Positions 36,763-43,092 of a stretch of 64,000 bases of DNA are shown here, one piece after another. The notes beneath the pieces were generated by a model. That model made no database searches. It saw only the letters and a list, made by a program, of their open reading frames with translations, and was not told where the DNA came from. How positions within the stretch are numbered: the stretch's first letter is position 1; every line of letters starts with the position of its first letter. The position numbers were made by a program, and so were the translations under genes. Source of the stretch: Winogradskyella eximia (GTDB lineage Bacteria > Bacteroidota > Bacteroidia > Flavobacteriales > Flavobacteriaceae); contig NZ_QRDV01000001.1 of NCBI RefSeq assembly GCF_003386165.1, positions 496,001 through 560,000 of the forward strand. Direction: 5' to 3'.

Positions 36763-37245
36763 ATGAAATACCGAATATTTATGCTTCTATCAATAATGAA
36801 TTTATTAGGTTTTGGGCAATCAAAAGAAGAAAACAAACCAAAAATTGAAAATGAATTTAAAACGGAAGAAATATTTATAATAGGAGAGTGTAATTTCTTC
36901 TTCAATAAATCAAAGTGTATAGTCAAGTATGAAAATAACAAGGTAACTGATTTTACTTTCGTTGGGAATATGGAAATATTTGAAAAACTTGATGAAAAAG
37001 ATGATTTGGAATTTAAGCATTTTATTTATCCGCCTGAACTATAAATTCGGAATTTGACACTTGAAAAAAATATGGAAACCAAAATTACGGAAAACAATCA
37101 TTTGGATTCTGAAGTTGGACTTTATTTTGGAGAACACGGCTCTGTTGAGGCTCAAGTATTTATAAAAGATGGATGGATTAGAATAATTGGATTTGGAGAA
37201 GTATATGGAAAAAAGTATCCAATCAAAATTAATTTTAAATTATAG
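36763..37245 (+). pseudogene. Small secreted protein gene split by an in-frame stop
   Basis: Two open stretches (36763-37044, 93 residues, and 37054-37245) are in the same frame and separated only by a TAA at 37042-37044. Read through, they give one protein of about 160 residues: a signal peptide (about 1-19, ending FGQS) and a soluble beta-rich domain. The second part has no good start of its own (a TTG, then an ATG 7 codons in). I infer a single gene inactivated by a nonsense change, or a genuine short protein followed by remnant coding sequence. The family is not recognised. Confidence 0.55.
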
Positions 37246-37301
37246 AAAATTATTTAGTGAGTAAACTGACTTTAATACGAGAAATTAAATCTGAAAAAAA
37301 C

Positions 37302-37400
37302 GGCTTACAACACCGAGTATAAGTAATTGCTTGGTCAATGCCAGCTTACTAACATTACTACACATGTCCGCTTAGCTAGGGTTCTGCGTAATATTTTATC
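37302..37400. repeat. Structured intergenic repeat (copy B, degenerate)
   Basis: The opening GGCTTACAACACCGAGTATA and the following 35 bases align with copy A (36626 onward), but the 3' half differs. The right end is uncertain. Confidence 0.35.
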
Positions 37401-37453
37401 CTTCATTCCTTCTGTAAAATCTAACTAATAGATTATTTTAAAAATTCAATTTA

Positions 37454-37467
37454 TTGACATACATCAA
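37454..37467 (+). promoter_or_regulatory. Crp/Fnr-type operator before ribB
   Basis: TTGAC-N4-ATCAA differs by one base from the FNR consensus TTGAT-N4-ATCAA. Its centre (37460.5) is 29.5 bases upstream of the -7 element, the same geometry as the site at 20602-20617. A Crp/Fnr regulator is encoded in the operon it precedes. Confidence 0.6.
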
Positions 37468-37489
37468 ATAGTTTGATTTAAGACCACAC

Positions 37490-37497
37490 TAGTTTTG
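37490..37497 (+). promoter_or_regulatory. -7 element of the ribB promoter
   Basis: TAGTTTTG fits TAnnTTTG, 23 bases before the ribB start. No TTTG stands at the proper -33 distance. Confidence 0.55.
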
Positions 37498-37520
37498 TTC
37501 CTAAAATAATATACTTTAAA

Positions 37521-38183
37521 ATGGTACTTACAGAATTAGATACATTAAAAATATTTGGTAACGACGCTCAAGAACGAATAGAAAAAGCATTAGAACATCT
37601 TAGAAATGGTAATGGTATTATTTTAATGGATGATGAAAACAGAGAAAATGAAGGTGATTTAATATTCTCTGCGCACCATATGACAACTGAACAAATGGCA
37701 TTTATGATTAGGAAATGTAGTGGTATTGTTTGTTTATGTCTAACCAATGAAAAAGCAGATGCCTTACAATTACCCTATATGGTAAAGGAAAACACCAGTA
37801 GTTTTCAAACCCCTTTCACAATTTCTATTGAAGCAAAAGAAGGAGTGACAACAGGAGTTTCGGCTAAAGATAGATTAAGAACAATCAAAGTGGCTTCTCT
37901 TGATAATGCTATGAGTAAGGATTTAGCAAAACCTGGTCATATATTTCCGTTAAGAGCTAATAATAATGGTGTTCTTGAAAGAGGTGGTCATACAGAAGGT
38001 AGTGTAGATTTAATGAAATTAGCAGGTTTAAAACCAGAGGCCGTACTCTGCGAATTAATGAACGACGACGGTACAATGGCAAAAATGGACACGATTACAG
38101 AGTTTGCATTTGAGCACAATTTGATGGTCTTATCAATTCAGGATATTATTCATTATCGTAAATTTGTAAGAGATTATAACTAA
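37521..38183 (+). CDS. ribB: 3,4-dihydroxy-2-butanone-4-phosphate synthase
   Basis: Cytosolic riboflavin-pathway enzyme converting ribulose 5-phosphate to dihydroxybutanone phosphate and formate. It is 220 residues, a stand-alone DHBP synthase without the GTP cyclohydrolase II domain of RibBA. The active-site loop [13 protein letters not shown] (near 35) and HIFPLRA with [11 protein letters not shown] (near 142-165) are intact. A Crp/Fnr-type regulator gene follows immediately and a matching operator lies upstream, suggesting that flavin synthesis here responds to redox or stress. No FMN riboswitch was seen in the leader. Confidence 0.95.
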   Translation: MVLTELDTLKIFGNDAQERIEKALEHLRNGNGIILMDDENRENEGDLIFSAHHMTTEQMAFMIRKCSGIVCLCLTNEKADALQLPYMVKENTSSFQTPFTISIEAKEGVTTGVSAKDRLRTIKVASLDNAMSKDLAKPGHIFPLRANNNGVLERGGHTEGSVDLMKLAGLKPEAVLCELMNDDGTMAKMDTITEFAFEHNLMVLSIQDIIHYRKFVRDYN

Positions 38184-38759
38184 ATGACAAATTATATTGA
38201 ACTTACTAATTTCATAAAAAAGAATATTGATATTGAAGATGCCGATTTAAAAATGGTGTTGTCTTATTTTAAAACCATAAAGAAAAGTAAAAATGAAATT
38301 TTACTTTCAAATGGAAAAAATAGTCAGGTGAGTTATTTCGTTAAAAAAGGGTGTTTAAGGCTGTTTTACATAGATGAGCACGGCAAAGACATTACACGTT
38401 ATATTGCATTTGAAAATCAATTTGCAACAGAATTGGTTAGTTTTATAACCAATGAACCAGCACAAGAAACAATTCAGGTTATTGAAAATAGTGAGCTCTT
38501 GTATATCTCACACCATGATTTTAGACATCTCATGACCATTGTTCCTAAATGGAAAGATTTTTATAGTATCTATTTAGAAAAAGCATATGTAAATAATTCA
38601 AAAAGGTTACTGTCATTTACAGCTTTAGATGCATCAGAACGCTATAAACAATTATTTAAAATCAGTCCCAACATTGTTAAACGTCTACCCAACAAAATAG
38701 TGGCTTCCTATATTAATATATCACAAGAAACTTTGAGTAGGATAAAATCTAAAATTTAA
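38184..38759 (+). CDS. Crp/Fnr-family transcriptional regulator
   Basis: Regulator of 191 residues: a cyclic-nucleotide-binding-like beta-roll (about 20-130, with YFVKKGCLRLFYIDEHGKD) and a short C-terminal helix-turn-helix ending in SYINISQETLSRIKSKI. No CxxC cluster typical of O2-sensing FNR is visible at the N-terminus, so the signal is not an FNR-type Fe-S cluster. It begins directly after the ribB stop codon. It is the obvious candidate for binding the dyads at 37454 and 20602, but this is inference. Confidence 0.88.
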   Translation: MTNYIELTNFIKKNIDIEDADLKMVLSYFKTIKKSKNEILLSNGKNSQVSYFVKKGCLRLFYIDEHGKDITRYIAFENQFATELVSFITNEPAQETIQVIENSELLYISHHDFRHLMTIVPKWKDFYSIYLEKAYVNNSKRLLSFTALDASERYKQLFKISPNIVKRLPNKIVASYINISQETLSRIKSKI

Positions 38760-38877
38760 TGTTATTCTAATTCTGAGTGTTATAACAGGCTTTAAGTTTT
38801 CTTTATTAATTTAGTGACTAAATTATGGAGCGAATTAGACATGAAACGTTTAAAAATCAATTCTAAAATTATTTGAG

Positions 38878-39204
38878 TTAAACTTTCTTTTCGTCCAAAT
38901 AACTTTCCAAATTACCTAAAGAATCATCCCAAAACTGAGCATAAAATTGCATCCATTTATTCACTTCTTTTAAAGGTTTTGGGTCTGCAAAACAGAAACG
39001 ATTTCTACCTTGTTCTTCCATTTGTACAAGTCCAGTATCATTTAATATTTTAATGTGTTTGGTGACGCCTTGTCTGCTCATTTCAAACTGATTTGAAATT
39101 TGAGTAATAGACAATGCTGAGGTTGCAATTACTAAGGCGTGAAAAATATCACGCCTTGTAGGATCTGCAATAGCTTTAAAAAGCTTGGTAATATTATCTT
39201 GCAT
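38878..39204 (-). CDS. ArsR-family transcriptional regulator
   Basis: Winged-helix repressor of 108 residues (LFKAIADPTRRDIFHAL at the N-terminus; recognition region MSRQGVTKHIKILNDTGLV near 43-61). No Cys metal-site is present, so it belongs to the non-metal group typically paired with SRPBCC/AHSA1 proteins. It is the second gene after the SRPBCC gene (7-base gap). Two matching palindromes in the promoter region (39644-39706) suggest autorepression. Confidence 0.9.
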   Translation of the reverse strand: MQDNITKLFKAIADPTRRDIFHALVIATSALSITQISNQFEMSRQGVTKHIKILNDTGLVQMEEQGRNRFCFADPKPLKEVNKWMQFYAQFWDDSLGNLESYLDEKKV

Positions 39205-39211
39205 GTTAGTT

Positions 39212-39625
39212 TTATTTTAAATAAGCTGTTAAGCCATCAATACAATTATCCCAACCTCCATTGAAACTTTCGAACATGGCAATGGCTGTGTCACCAGTAT
39301 AATTTTCAATACCAGAATGTTCTAAATACAGCTTTGTGGTATTGCCTATGGCTTCTAATTTCCATGTTACGGTTGTCTCTACATTGGTATCCGCAACAAT
39401 CCAAGTATAAATTAATGTATAAGGATTAGCTTCTTTTACGGTTCCACTTATGGTTGTGCAGCCTTTTTCGTTTGGCTCTGATGAAAAAGTGTAGTTGTAT
39501 CCTTTTTCGGCTTTAAAATCGGCTTGGATAAACCATGTTGAGATTTCTTCGGCTTTTGTAATGGCATTCCAGATTTGATCTATTGGATGATTGAATACCT
39601 TTTCTTTTGTGATTGTTGTGCTCAT
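39212..39625 (-). CDS. SRPBCC/AHSA1-domain protein
   Basis: Protein of 137 residues with the START-like helix-grip fold of the AHSA1 family (VFNHPIDQIWNAITKAEEIS at the N-terminus, the WF ligand-pocket segment near residue 31, and a C-terminal long helix with FESFNGGWDNCIDGL). Such proteins bind small hydrophobic ligands; the ligand is unknown. It is first in a two-gene unit with an ArsR regulator, a very common pairing whose role is undefined. Confidence 0.85.
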   Translation of the reverse strand: MSTTITKEKVFNHPIDQIWNAITKAEEISTWFIQADFKAEKGYNYTFSSEPNEKGCTTISGTVKEANPYTLIYTWIVADTNVETTVTWKLEAIGNTTKLYLEHSGIENYTGDTAIAMFESFNGGWDNCIDGLTAYLK

Positions 39626-39643
39626 AATGTTCGTTTTGATTAA

Positions 39644-39706
39644 TATGCAACTTTATGGTTGCTAAATTACAGAAACAAATTTAATATGCAGCTAAAAAGT
39701 TGCATA
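39644..39706 (-). promoter_or_regulatory. Twin palindromic operators and promoter of the SRPBCC-ArsR unit
   Basis: Site 1 (39644-39665) is TATGCAAC-N6-GTTGCTAA; site 2 (39685-39706) is TATGCAGC-N6-GTTGCATA. Their centres are 41 bases apart. Between them, on the minus strand, lies TAAATTTG (39683-39676), a -7 element. Occupation of both sites would cover the promoter on both sides, as expected for ArsR autorepression. Confidence 0.65.
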
Positions 39707-39718
39707 ATTATTCTGAAG

Positions 39719-39810
39719 TTGCGCAAAGGATGGCAGTGGCATCCTTTTTTTTGTTGCCGCATATGGCAAAAAAAAGATATAACGAACAGCCTGACCCTTT
39801 GGGTTGCGCC
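39719..39810 (+). ncRNA. Three-hairpin structured element, candidate small RNA
   Basis: GCGCAA (39721-39726) pairs with TTGCGC (39804-39809) and would enclose three hairpins: AAAGGATG/CATCCTTT (39725-39747, followed by a run of T), TTGCC/GGCAA (39754-39769) and GACCC/GGGTT (39793-39805, partly competing with the closing stem). It lies between two divergent promoters and belongs to neither coding unit. From memory, similar elements recur between genes in flavobacteria. The function is unknown. Confidence 0.4.
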
Positions 39811-39892
39811 AAAATATTTATACATCTAAGGCTTCTATATCGCTATAATCAAAACAAATAAAGGCTTTGTAAGGTTTGCGGAATATTTTGAC

Positions 39893-39923
39893 TAATTTTG
39901 TAATTCTACCAGTAGAGTGGTAG
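39893..39923 (+). promoter_or_regulatory. trxA promoter -7 element and 5' leader hairpin
   Basis: TAATTTTG (39893-39900) fits TAnnTTTG. Just after the expected transcription start, CTACCA (39906-39911) and TGGTAG (39918-39923) form a hairpin that would cap the 5' end of the trxA mRNA. Confidence 0.55.
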
Positions 39924-39960
39924 TTGAAAAACGAAGTACAACACAAAAAAAATAAATATT

Positions 39961-40278
39961 ATGGCATTAGAAATAACAGATGCAAATTTTGACGAAACAG
40001 TATTAAAGAGTGACAAGCCAGTAATGGTTGATTTTTGGGCTGCATGGTGTGGACCTTGTCGTATGGTTGGACCAATCATTGACGAAATCAGTACAGAATA
40101 CGATGGTAAAGCTGTGGTTGGTAAGGTTGATGTTGATGCAAACCAAGAATTTGCTGCTAAATATGGTGTAAGAAACATACCTACGGTTTTGATTTTTAAA
40201 GACGGAGAAGTTGTTGGTCGCCAAGTTGGAGTTGCACCTAAAAATGCATATTCGGACGCTATTGACGCACTTTTGTAG
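39961..40278 (+). CDS. trxA: Thioredoxin
   Basis: Classical cytosolic thioredoxin of 105 residues with the active site WCGPC near residue 30 (in DFWAAWCGPCRMVGP) and the cis-proline segment GVRNIPTVL near 72. There is no signal peptide, so it acts in the cytoplasm as a general disulfide reductant. Monocistronic: its own promoter and a hairpin terminator frame it. Thioredoxin reductase is not in the window. Confidence 0.97.
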   Translation: MALEITDANFDETVLKSDKPVMVDFWAAWCGPCRMVGPIIDEISTEYDGKAVVGKVDVDANQEFAAKYGVRNIPTVLIFKDGEVVGRQVGVAPKNAYSDAIDALL

Positions 40279-40312
40279 TCTGACGATAAAATAAGTTTCT
40301 AAAAGAAATGAT

Positions 40313-40344
40313 AAAAGGTTTGCCTATATGGTGAACCTTTTTTA
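40313..40344 (+). terminator. Terminator of trxA
   Basis: AAAGGTT (40314-40320) pairs with AACCTTT (40334-40340), followed by TTTTT, 36 bases after the stop. Confidence 0.8.
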
Positions 40345-40415
40345 GTTTGGACAAGTAACAGTTCCTTTTATTTTTTGCTAAACGCAACCGAATTAAAGGG
40401 AGTTAGGAAAGTATT

Positions 40416-41345
40416 ATGGATTTACAACAAGAACTCAATAAAACAGGCGGTTTTAAAAACCTAGAATTATTAGCGAAGCAGGTCGTTGAGGGTTTCATTG
40501 CTGGTATGCATAAAAGTCCATTTCATGGGTTTTCAGCGGAGTTTGCTGAGCATAAAATTTATAATCCAGGTGAAAGTACTAAACACATAGATTGGAAGTT
40601 GTACGCTAAAACAGATCGTTTGTATACTAAGCGTTATGACGAGGAAACCAATTTGCGTTGTCATATTATATTAGATAATAGTAGTTCTATGCATTACCCT
40701 GAAACGGCAGGGACATCTATAGAGCATTTAAATAAAATTGCATTTTCGGCTTTAGCAAGTGCGTCTTTAATGCATATTCTTAAAAAGCAACGTGATGCTG
40801 TAGGATTAAGTATTTATAGTGATAACTATGATTTCTATTCACCAGAGAAAGGGAGTGAACGTCATCACCAGATGTTATTACACAAATTAAGTGAAGCAGT
40901 GGTTTCTAAACCAGAAACAAAAACCACGGAAACATATAGATATTTGCATCAGATTGCAGAAAAGATTCATCGCAGATCGCTGATTTTTGTGTTTACAGAC
41001 ATGTTTCAAACGTCGGAAGATGACGAAAAACTGTTTGAAGCCTTGCGACATTTAAAGCATAATAAGCATGAAGTGGTCTTATTTCATGTTTTTGATAAAG
41101 AAAAAGAACTGGCTTTTGATTTTGATAATAGACCCAAACGATTTATCGATATTGAGACTGGTGATCACATTAATTTGTATGCAGATACCATAAAAGAGAC
41201 TTACGAAAAAGCTGTAAAAGAATACTTTACCGACTTAAAAATAAAATGTGGGCAATATAGAATTAAGTATGTTGAAGCTGATATTAACGCCGGATTTGAT
41301 AGTATATTAACGACCTATATGATAGAGCGACAAAAATTTATTTAG
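40416..41345 (+). CDS. DUF58 (vWA-like) protein
   Basis: Soluble protein of 309 residues of the DUF58 family. The family signature is at GESTKHIDWKLYAKTDRLYTKRYDEE (about residues 49-74), and the vWA MIDAS-type motif is DNSSSM near residue 88, with VFTDMFQ near 195. DUF58 proteins are usually encoded with MoxR ATPases and other vWA proteins of the BatA type, but none is adjacent here, so this copy is separated from its usual partners. The role is inferred to be chaperone or envelope maintenance with an unlinked MoxR. Confidence 0.85.
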   Translation: MDLQQELNKTGGFKNLELLAKQVVEGFIAGMHKSPFHGFSAEFAEHKIYNPGESTKHIDWKLYAKTDRLYTKRYDEETNLRCHIILDNSSSMHYPETAGTSIEHLNKIAFSALASASLMHILKKQRDAVGLSIYSDNYDFYSPEKGSERHHQMLLHKLSEAVVSKPETKTTETYRYLHQIAEKIHRRSLIFVFTDMFQTSEDDEKLFEALRHLKHNKHEVVLFHVFDKEKELAFDFDNRPKRFIDIETGDHINLYADTIKETYEKAVKEYFTDLKIKCGQYRIKYVEADINAGFDSILTTYMIERQKFI

Positions 41346-41372
41346 AATATTTTTTATTTTTTTAGTTTTTTG

Positions 41373-41403
41373 TTTGTCAAATTAAAAATGCAGTGTATAT
41401 TTG
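41373..41403 (+). promoter_or_regulatory. tRNA-Asp promoter
   Basis: TTTG (41373-41376) and TATATTTG (41396-41403) are 19 bases apart, a textbook flavobacterial promoter, 18 bases before the tRNA 5' end. Confidence 0.75.
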
Positions 41404-41421
41404 CCCTCGCAATTAAGCAAC

Positions 41422-41495
41422 GGTCTGGTAGTTCAGTTGGTTAGAATGTCGCCCTGTCACGGCGAAGGTCGCGGGTTCGAGTCCCGTCCAGACCG
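41422..41495 (+). tRNA. tRNA-Asp (anticodon GTC)
   Basis: A 74-base cloverleaf: acceptor stem GGTCTGG/CCAGACC, D-loop with AGTTGGTTAGA, anticodon GTC at 41456-41458 in the loop CTGTCAC, and T-arm GCGGGTTCGAGTCCCGT. The discriminator is G (41495), as usual for tRNA-Asp. CCA is not encoded. It has its own promoter and terminator. Confidence 0.97.
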
Positions 41496-41511
41496 CTAAA
41501 ATTGCAAAAAG

Positions 41512-41539
41512 AAGCTTCAAGAAATTGAGGCTTTTTTTT
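41512..41539 (+). terminator. Terminator of tRNA-Asp
   Basis: AAGCTTCAA (41512-41520) pairs with TTGAGGCTT (41525-41533, one wobble) around a GAAA tetraloop, followed by T residues. Confidence 0.85.
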
Positions 41540-41562
41540 AGCAATTAAAAGATGTTGTGTTG

Positions 41563-41665
41563 TTCCAAGAGAGATCTTGGAAGTAGTTTACCAAAGTAAT
41601 TTGGTATTCCAATGAGAAGCTTTCCTTTTTTCTGAATAAGAAGATTGGGATGCTTTTTTGTTTTA
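41563..41665 (+). ncRNA. Candidate structured RNA: two tetraloop hairpins plus terminator
   Basis: TTCCAAGA-GAGA-TCTTGGAA (41563-41582) and TACCAAA-GTAA-TTTGGTA (41589-41606) are perfect hairpins with GNRA loops. ATTCCAAT (41606-41613) pairs with ATTGGGAT (41644-41651, one wobble), followed after GC by a T-rich run. No coding frame fits. It may be a small RNA after tRNA-Asp or a palindromic repeat unit. Confidence 0.45.
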
Positions 41666-41667
41666 GG
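41618..41667 (+). repeat. Direct repeat, left copy
   Basis: This roughly 50-base stretch (core AAGAAGATTGGGATGCTTTT) recurs at 42138-42187. The two copies flank the small gene at 41795-42112. Confidence 0.7.
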
Positions 41668-41718
41668 TCAATAAGTTTTAAGGTTATTGTATTTAAAATG
41701 AATGAAATTTCACTAAAA

Positions 41719-41736
41719 ATACGTAGTTCTACGTAT
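41719..41736. promoter_or_regulatory. 18-bp palindrome upstream of the 105-residue protein
   Basis: ATACGTAG-TT-CTACGTAT has perfect 8-bp arms, 59 bases before the start codon. It is a probable dimeric-regulator operator; the regulator is unknown. Confidence 0.6.
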
Positions 41737-41794
41737 ATCTATTTTGATACTTAGATTGTACTTTTAATTCATATTAACTTTAAGATAAAATATC

Positions 41795-42112
41795 ATGGCA
41801 CGAATAATTGCAGTAGGTAATGTAAAATCTGACGGAACAATTTTTAACTCAACACCAGGAATAACTATTGATACTAGAGGTGCTTATGCAGGTGAAATGT
41901 ACAAAGTGAATTTACCTCACGGTTTAATTTATCACGATAATTATATTATACAGCTCACACAAGAGTTAGTTGATGATGGAGATCAAGATCATTGGTTTAC
42001 AGCTATAGGATATTTATATAGATCTAAAAATGGATTTCATGTTGGTATCATAAGAGGCAATAATGGTCAATATATAAGAGGAAATTGGAGTTTTACGCTT
42101 TTAGATCTTTAG
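41795..42112 (+). CDS. Hypothetical small protein
   Basis: Protein of 105 residues not recognised. There is no signal peptide or membrane segment. It is Gly/Asn/Tyr-rich with alternating hydrophobic residues, consistent with a small all-beta fold; a YLYRSKNGFHVGIIRGNNGQ hairpin-like segment lies near residues 72-91. It has a palindromic operator upstream and is bracketed by direct repeats about 520 bases apart, suggesting a separately inserted or duplicated unit. ATG start with an AAGATAAAATATC leader and no clear Shine-Dalgarno sequence. Confidence 0.55.
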   Translation: MARIIAVGNVKSDGTIFNSTPGITIDTRGAYAGEMYKVNLPHGLIYHDNYIIQLTQELVDDGDQDHWFTAIGYLYRSKNGFHVGIIRGNNGQYIRGNWSFTLLDL

Positions 42113-42137
42113 CCCTCATTAAATATTTAATTGAAAA

Positions 42138-42187
42138 GTGTTCCTCTTTCTAATTAAGAAGATTGGGATGCTTTTTTTTGTTTTAAG
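42138..42187 (+). repeat. Direct repeat, right copy
   Basis: Second copy of the sequence at 41618-41667. It keeps the core and the T run but lacks the upstream pairing partner that makes the left copy a terminator. Confidence 0.7.
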
Positions 42188-42324
42188 GAGGTTTTGAGTA
42201 GGGGAATAATACCATTGAAGAGTTGCTTTCATAATTATTAAAAATAAATAACTTTATTAAGGTGCTGAAATACAGAAACTTTAACTTTAAGTGGTTCTAT
42301 AAAGTCATTAATTTGTGATTTTCA

Positions 42325-42356
42325 AGGTGACTTATACGAAACAGAGGTGTCTTATA
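42325..42356 (+). repeat. Tandem 12-bp direct repeat, 20-bp period
   Basis: AGGTGACTTATA (42325-42336) and AGGTGTCTTATA (42345-42356) differ at one position. The spacing of two helical turns is typical of tandem regulator sites. Confidence 0.5.
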
Positions 42357-42383
42357 ATTGCTATTAATCAATAATTTTAAATC

Positions 42384-42412
42384 GGGTTGCAAGAGATTGC
42401 AACCCTTTTTTT
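42384..42412 (+). terminator. Orphan intrinsic terminator
   Basis: GGGTTGCAA-GAGA-TTGCAACCC (42384-42405) is followed by seven T. No gene ends nearby: the previous stop is 270 bases upstream, past another terminator-like repeat, so a short non-coding transcript may end here. Confidence 0.75.
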
Positions 42413-42799
42413 ATTTTGATGAATCTGTTGTCTTTTTTTCAAAATTAATTTTAGAATATTGTTTCACTTAACCCTTAAGTTATCAACAAGTTATGAACAC
42501 AAATTTCGTTTTTGGTCGGATAATATAGGCGCTTAATCGATGATTTGTTAGGAATTTATAAAAATACGCTTATATTTGTCATTCTTATTAAGTGAATAAG
42601 TCGCTTAAAAAAGGAAATTTTTAGTCCATTTTACTATTAGACATATTGCTTGTCTAGAAAAACGTCCCTCGTTTTTATTTTAGTATAATTTTAGGTATCA
42701 CCTAAAATAGTTAATAATCCATTCCCTTCCCTCTGTGTGTAACGCTTTGCGCTACTCGCTTTTGATGTTTAACTAATTTTAACCCTAAATTAAATACTT
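42413..42799 (+). other. Intergenic region before the mini-peptide gene
   Basis: 387 bases without a coding frame of note. It contains two 9-base near-repeats 11 bases apart (TTATCAACA, TTATGAACA at 42480-42499), a promoter candidate (TTTG at 42544-42547 and TATATTTG at 42571-42578), an inverted repeat TAGACA/TGTCTA (42638-42656) and a perfect 9-bp dyad ATTTTAGGT-ATC-ACCTAAAAT (42688-42708). If the promoter is right, the peptide mRNA has a leader of about 215 bases. Confidence 0.5.
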
Positions 42800-42970
42800 A
42801 TGAAAACCCTAAAAATTACCTTAGCTTTAGCCGCTGTTTTATTATTAACTGTTTCTGGTGTAAAATCAGATGAAGGTATTAATCAGAACGAACCTACAGT
42901 TAAAGAATATAGTCCTAACGATTTACTTGCTGTTGACAAGAAAAAATTAAAATTGATTGGTCATGGATAA
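42800..42970 (+). CDS. Secreted 56-residue peptide
   Basis: ATG at 42800 to TAA at 42968-42970. Residues 1-20 form a clear signal peptide (MKTLKITLALAAVLLLTVSG), and the remaining 36 residues are charged, with an acidic middle and a basic end DKKKLKLIGHG. There is no lipobox Cys. A leader with an operator-like dyad and a perfect terminator (43003-43026) make it a self-contained unit. It lies 120 bases before a histidine kinase with a TPR sensor region, so a signal or partner role is conceivable but unproven. Confidence 0.65.
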   Translation: MKTLKITLALAAVLLLTVSGVKSDEGINQNEPTVKEYSPNDLLAVDKKKLKLIGHG

Positions 42971-43002
42971 GATTTAAGACTAAATCTTTTAAATATAAAA
43001 TT

Positions 43003-43033
43003 AGCCTTTGCAAATCTGCAAAGGCTTTTTCTA
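43003..43033 (+). terminator. Terminator of the mini-peptide gene
   Basis: A perfect 10-bp stem AGCCTTTGCA/TGCAAAGGCT with an AATC loop is followed by TTTTC, 32 bases after the stop. Confidence 0.85.
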
Positions 43034-43065
43034 TTTTAAATTCACAGTAGTTTTGAATTTTAGAC

Positions 43066-43073
43066 TATTTTTG
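43066..43073 (+). promoter_or_regulatory. -7 element of the TPR histidine kinase gene
   Basis: TATTTTTG fits TAnnTTTG, 19 bases before the TTG start. TAGTTTTG at 43048-43055 is a second match. Confidence 0.5.
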
Positions 43074-43092
43074 GTTGTAAAGTTGCTATAAT

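Noticed and set aside
37498..37520. FMN riboswitch before ribB
   Set aside because: The leader after the predicted start is only about 20 bases and has none of the conserved FMN-element helices.
42480..42499. Two DnaA-box-like 9-mers (TTATCAACA and TTATGAACA) 11 bases apart, as a possible replication origin
   Set aside because: Both deviate from TTATNCACA at the conserved C, there are only two, and no dnaA, rpmH, gidA or other origin marker is near.
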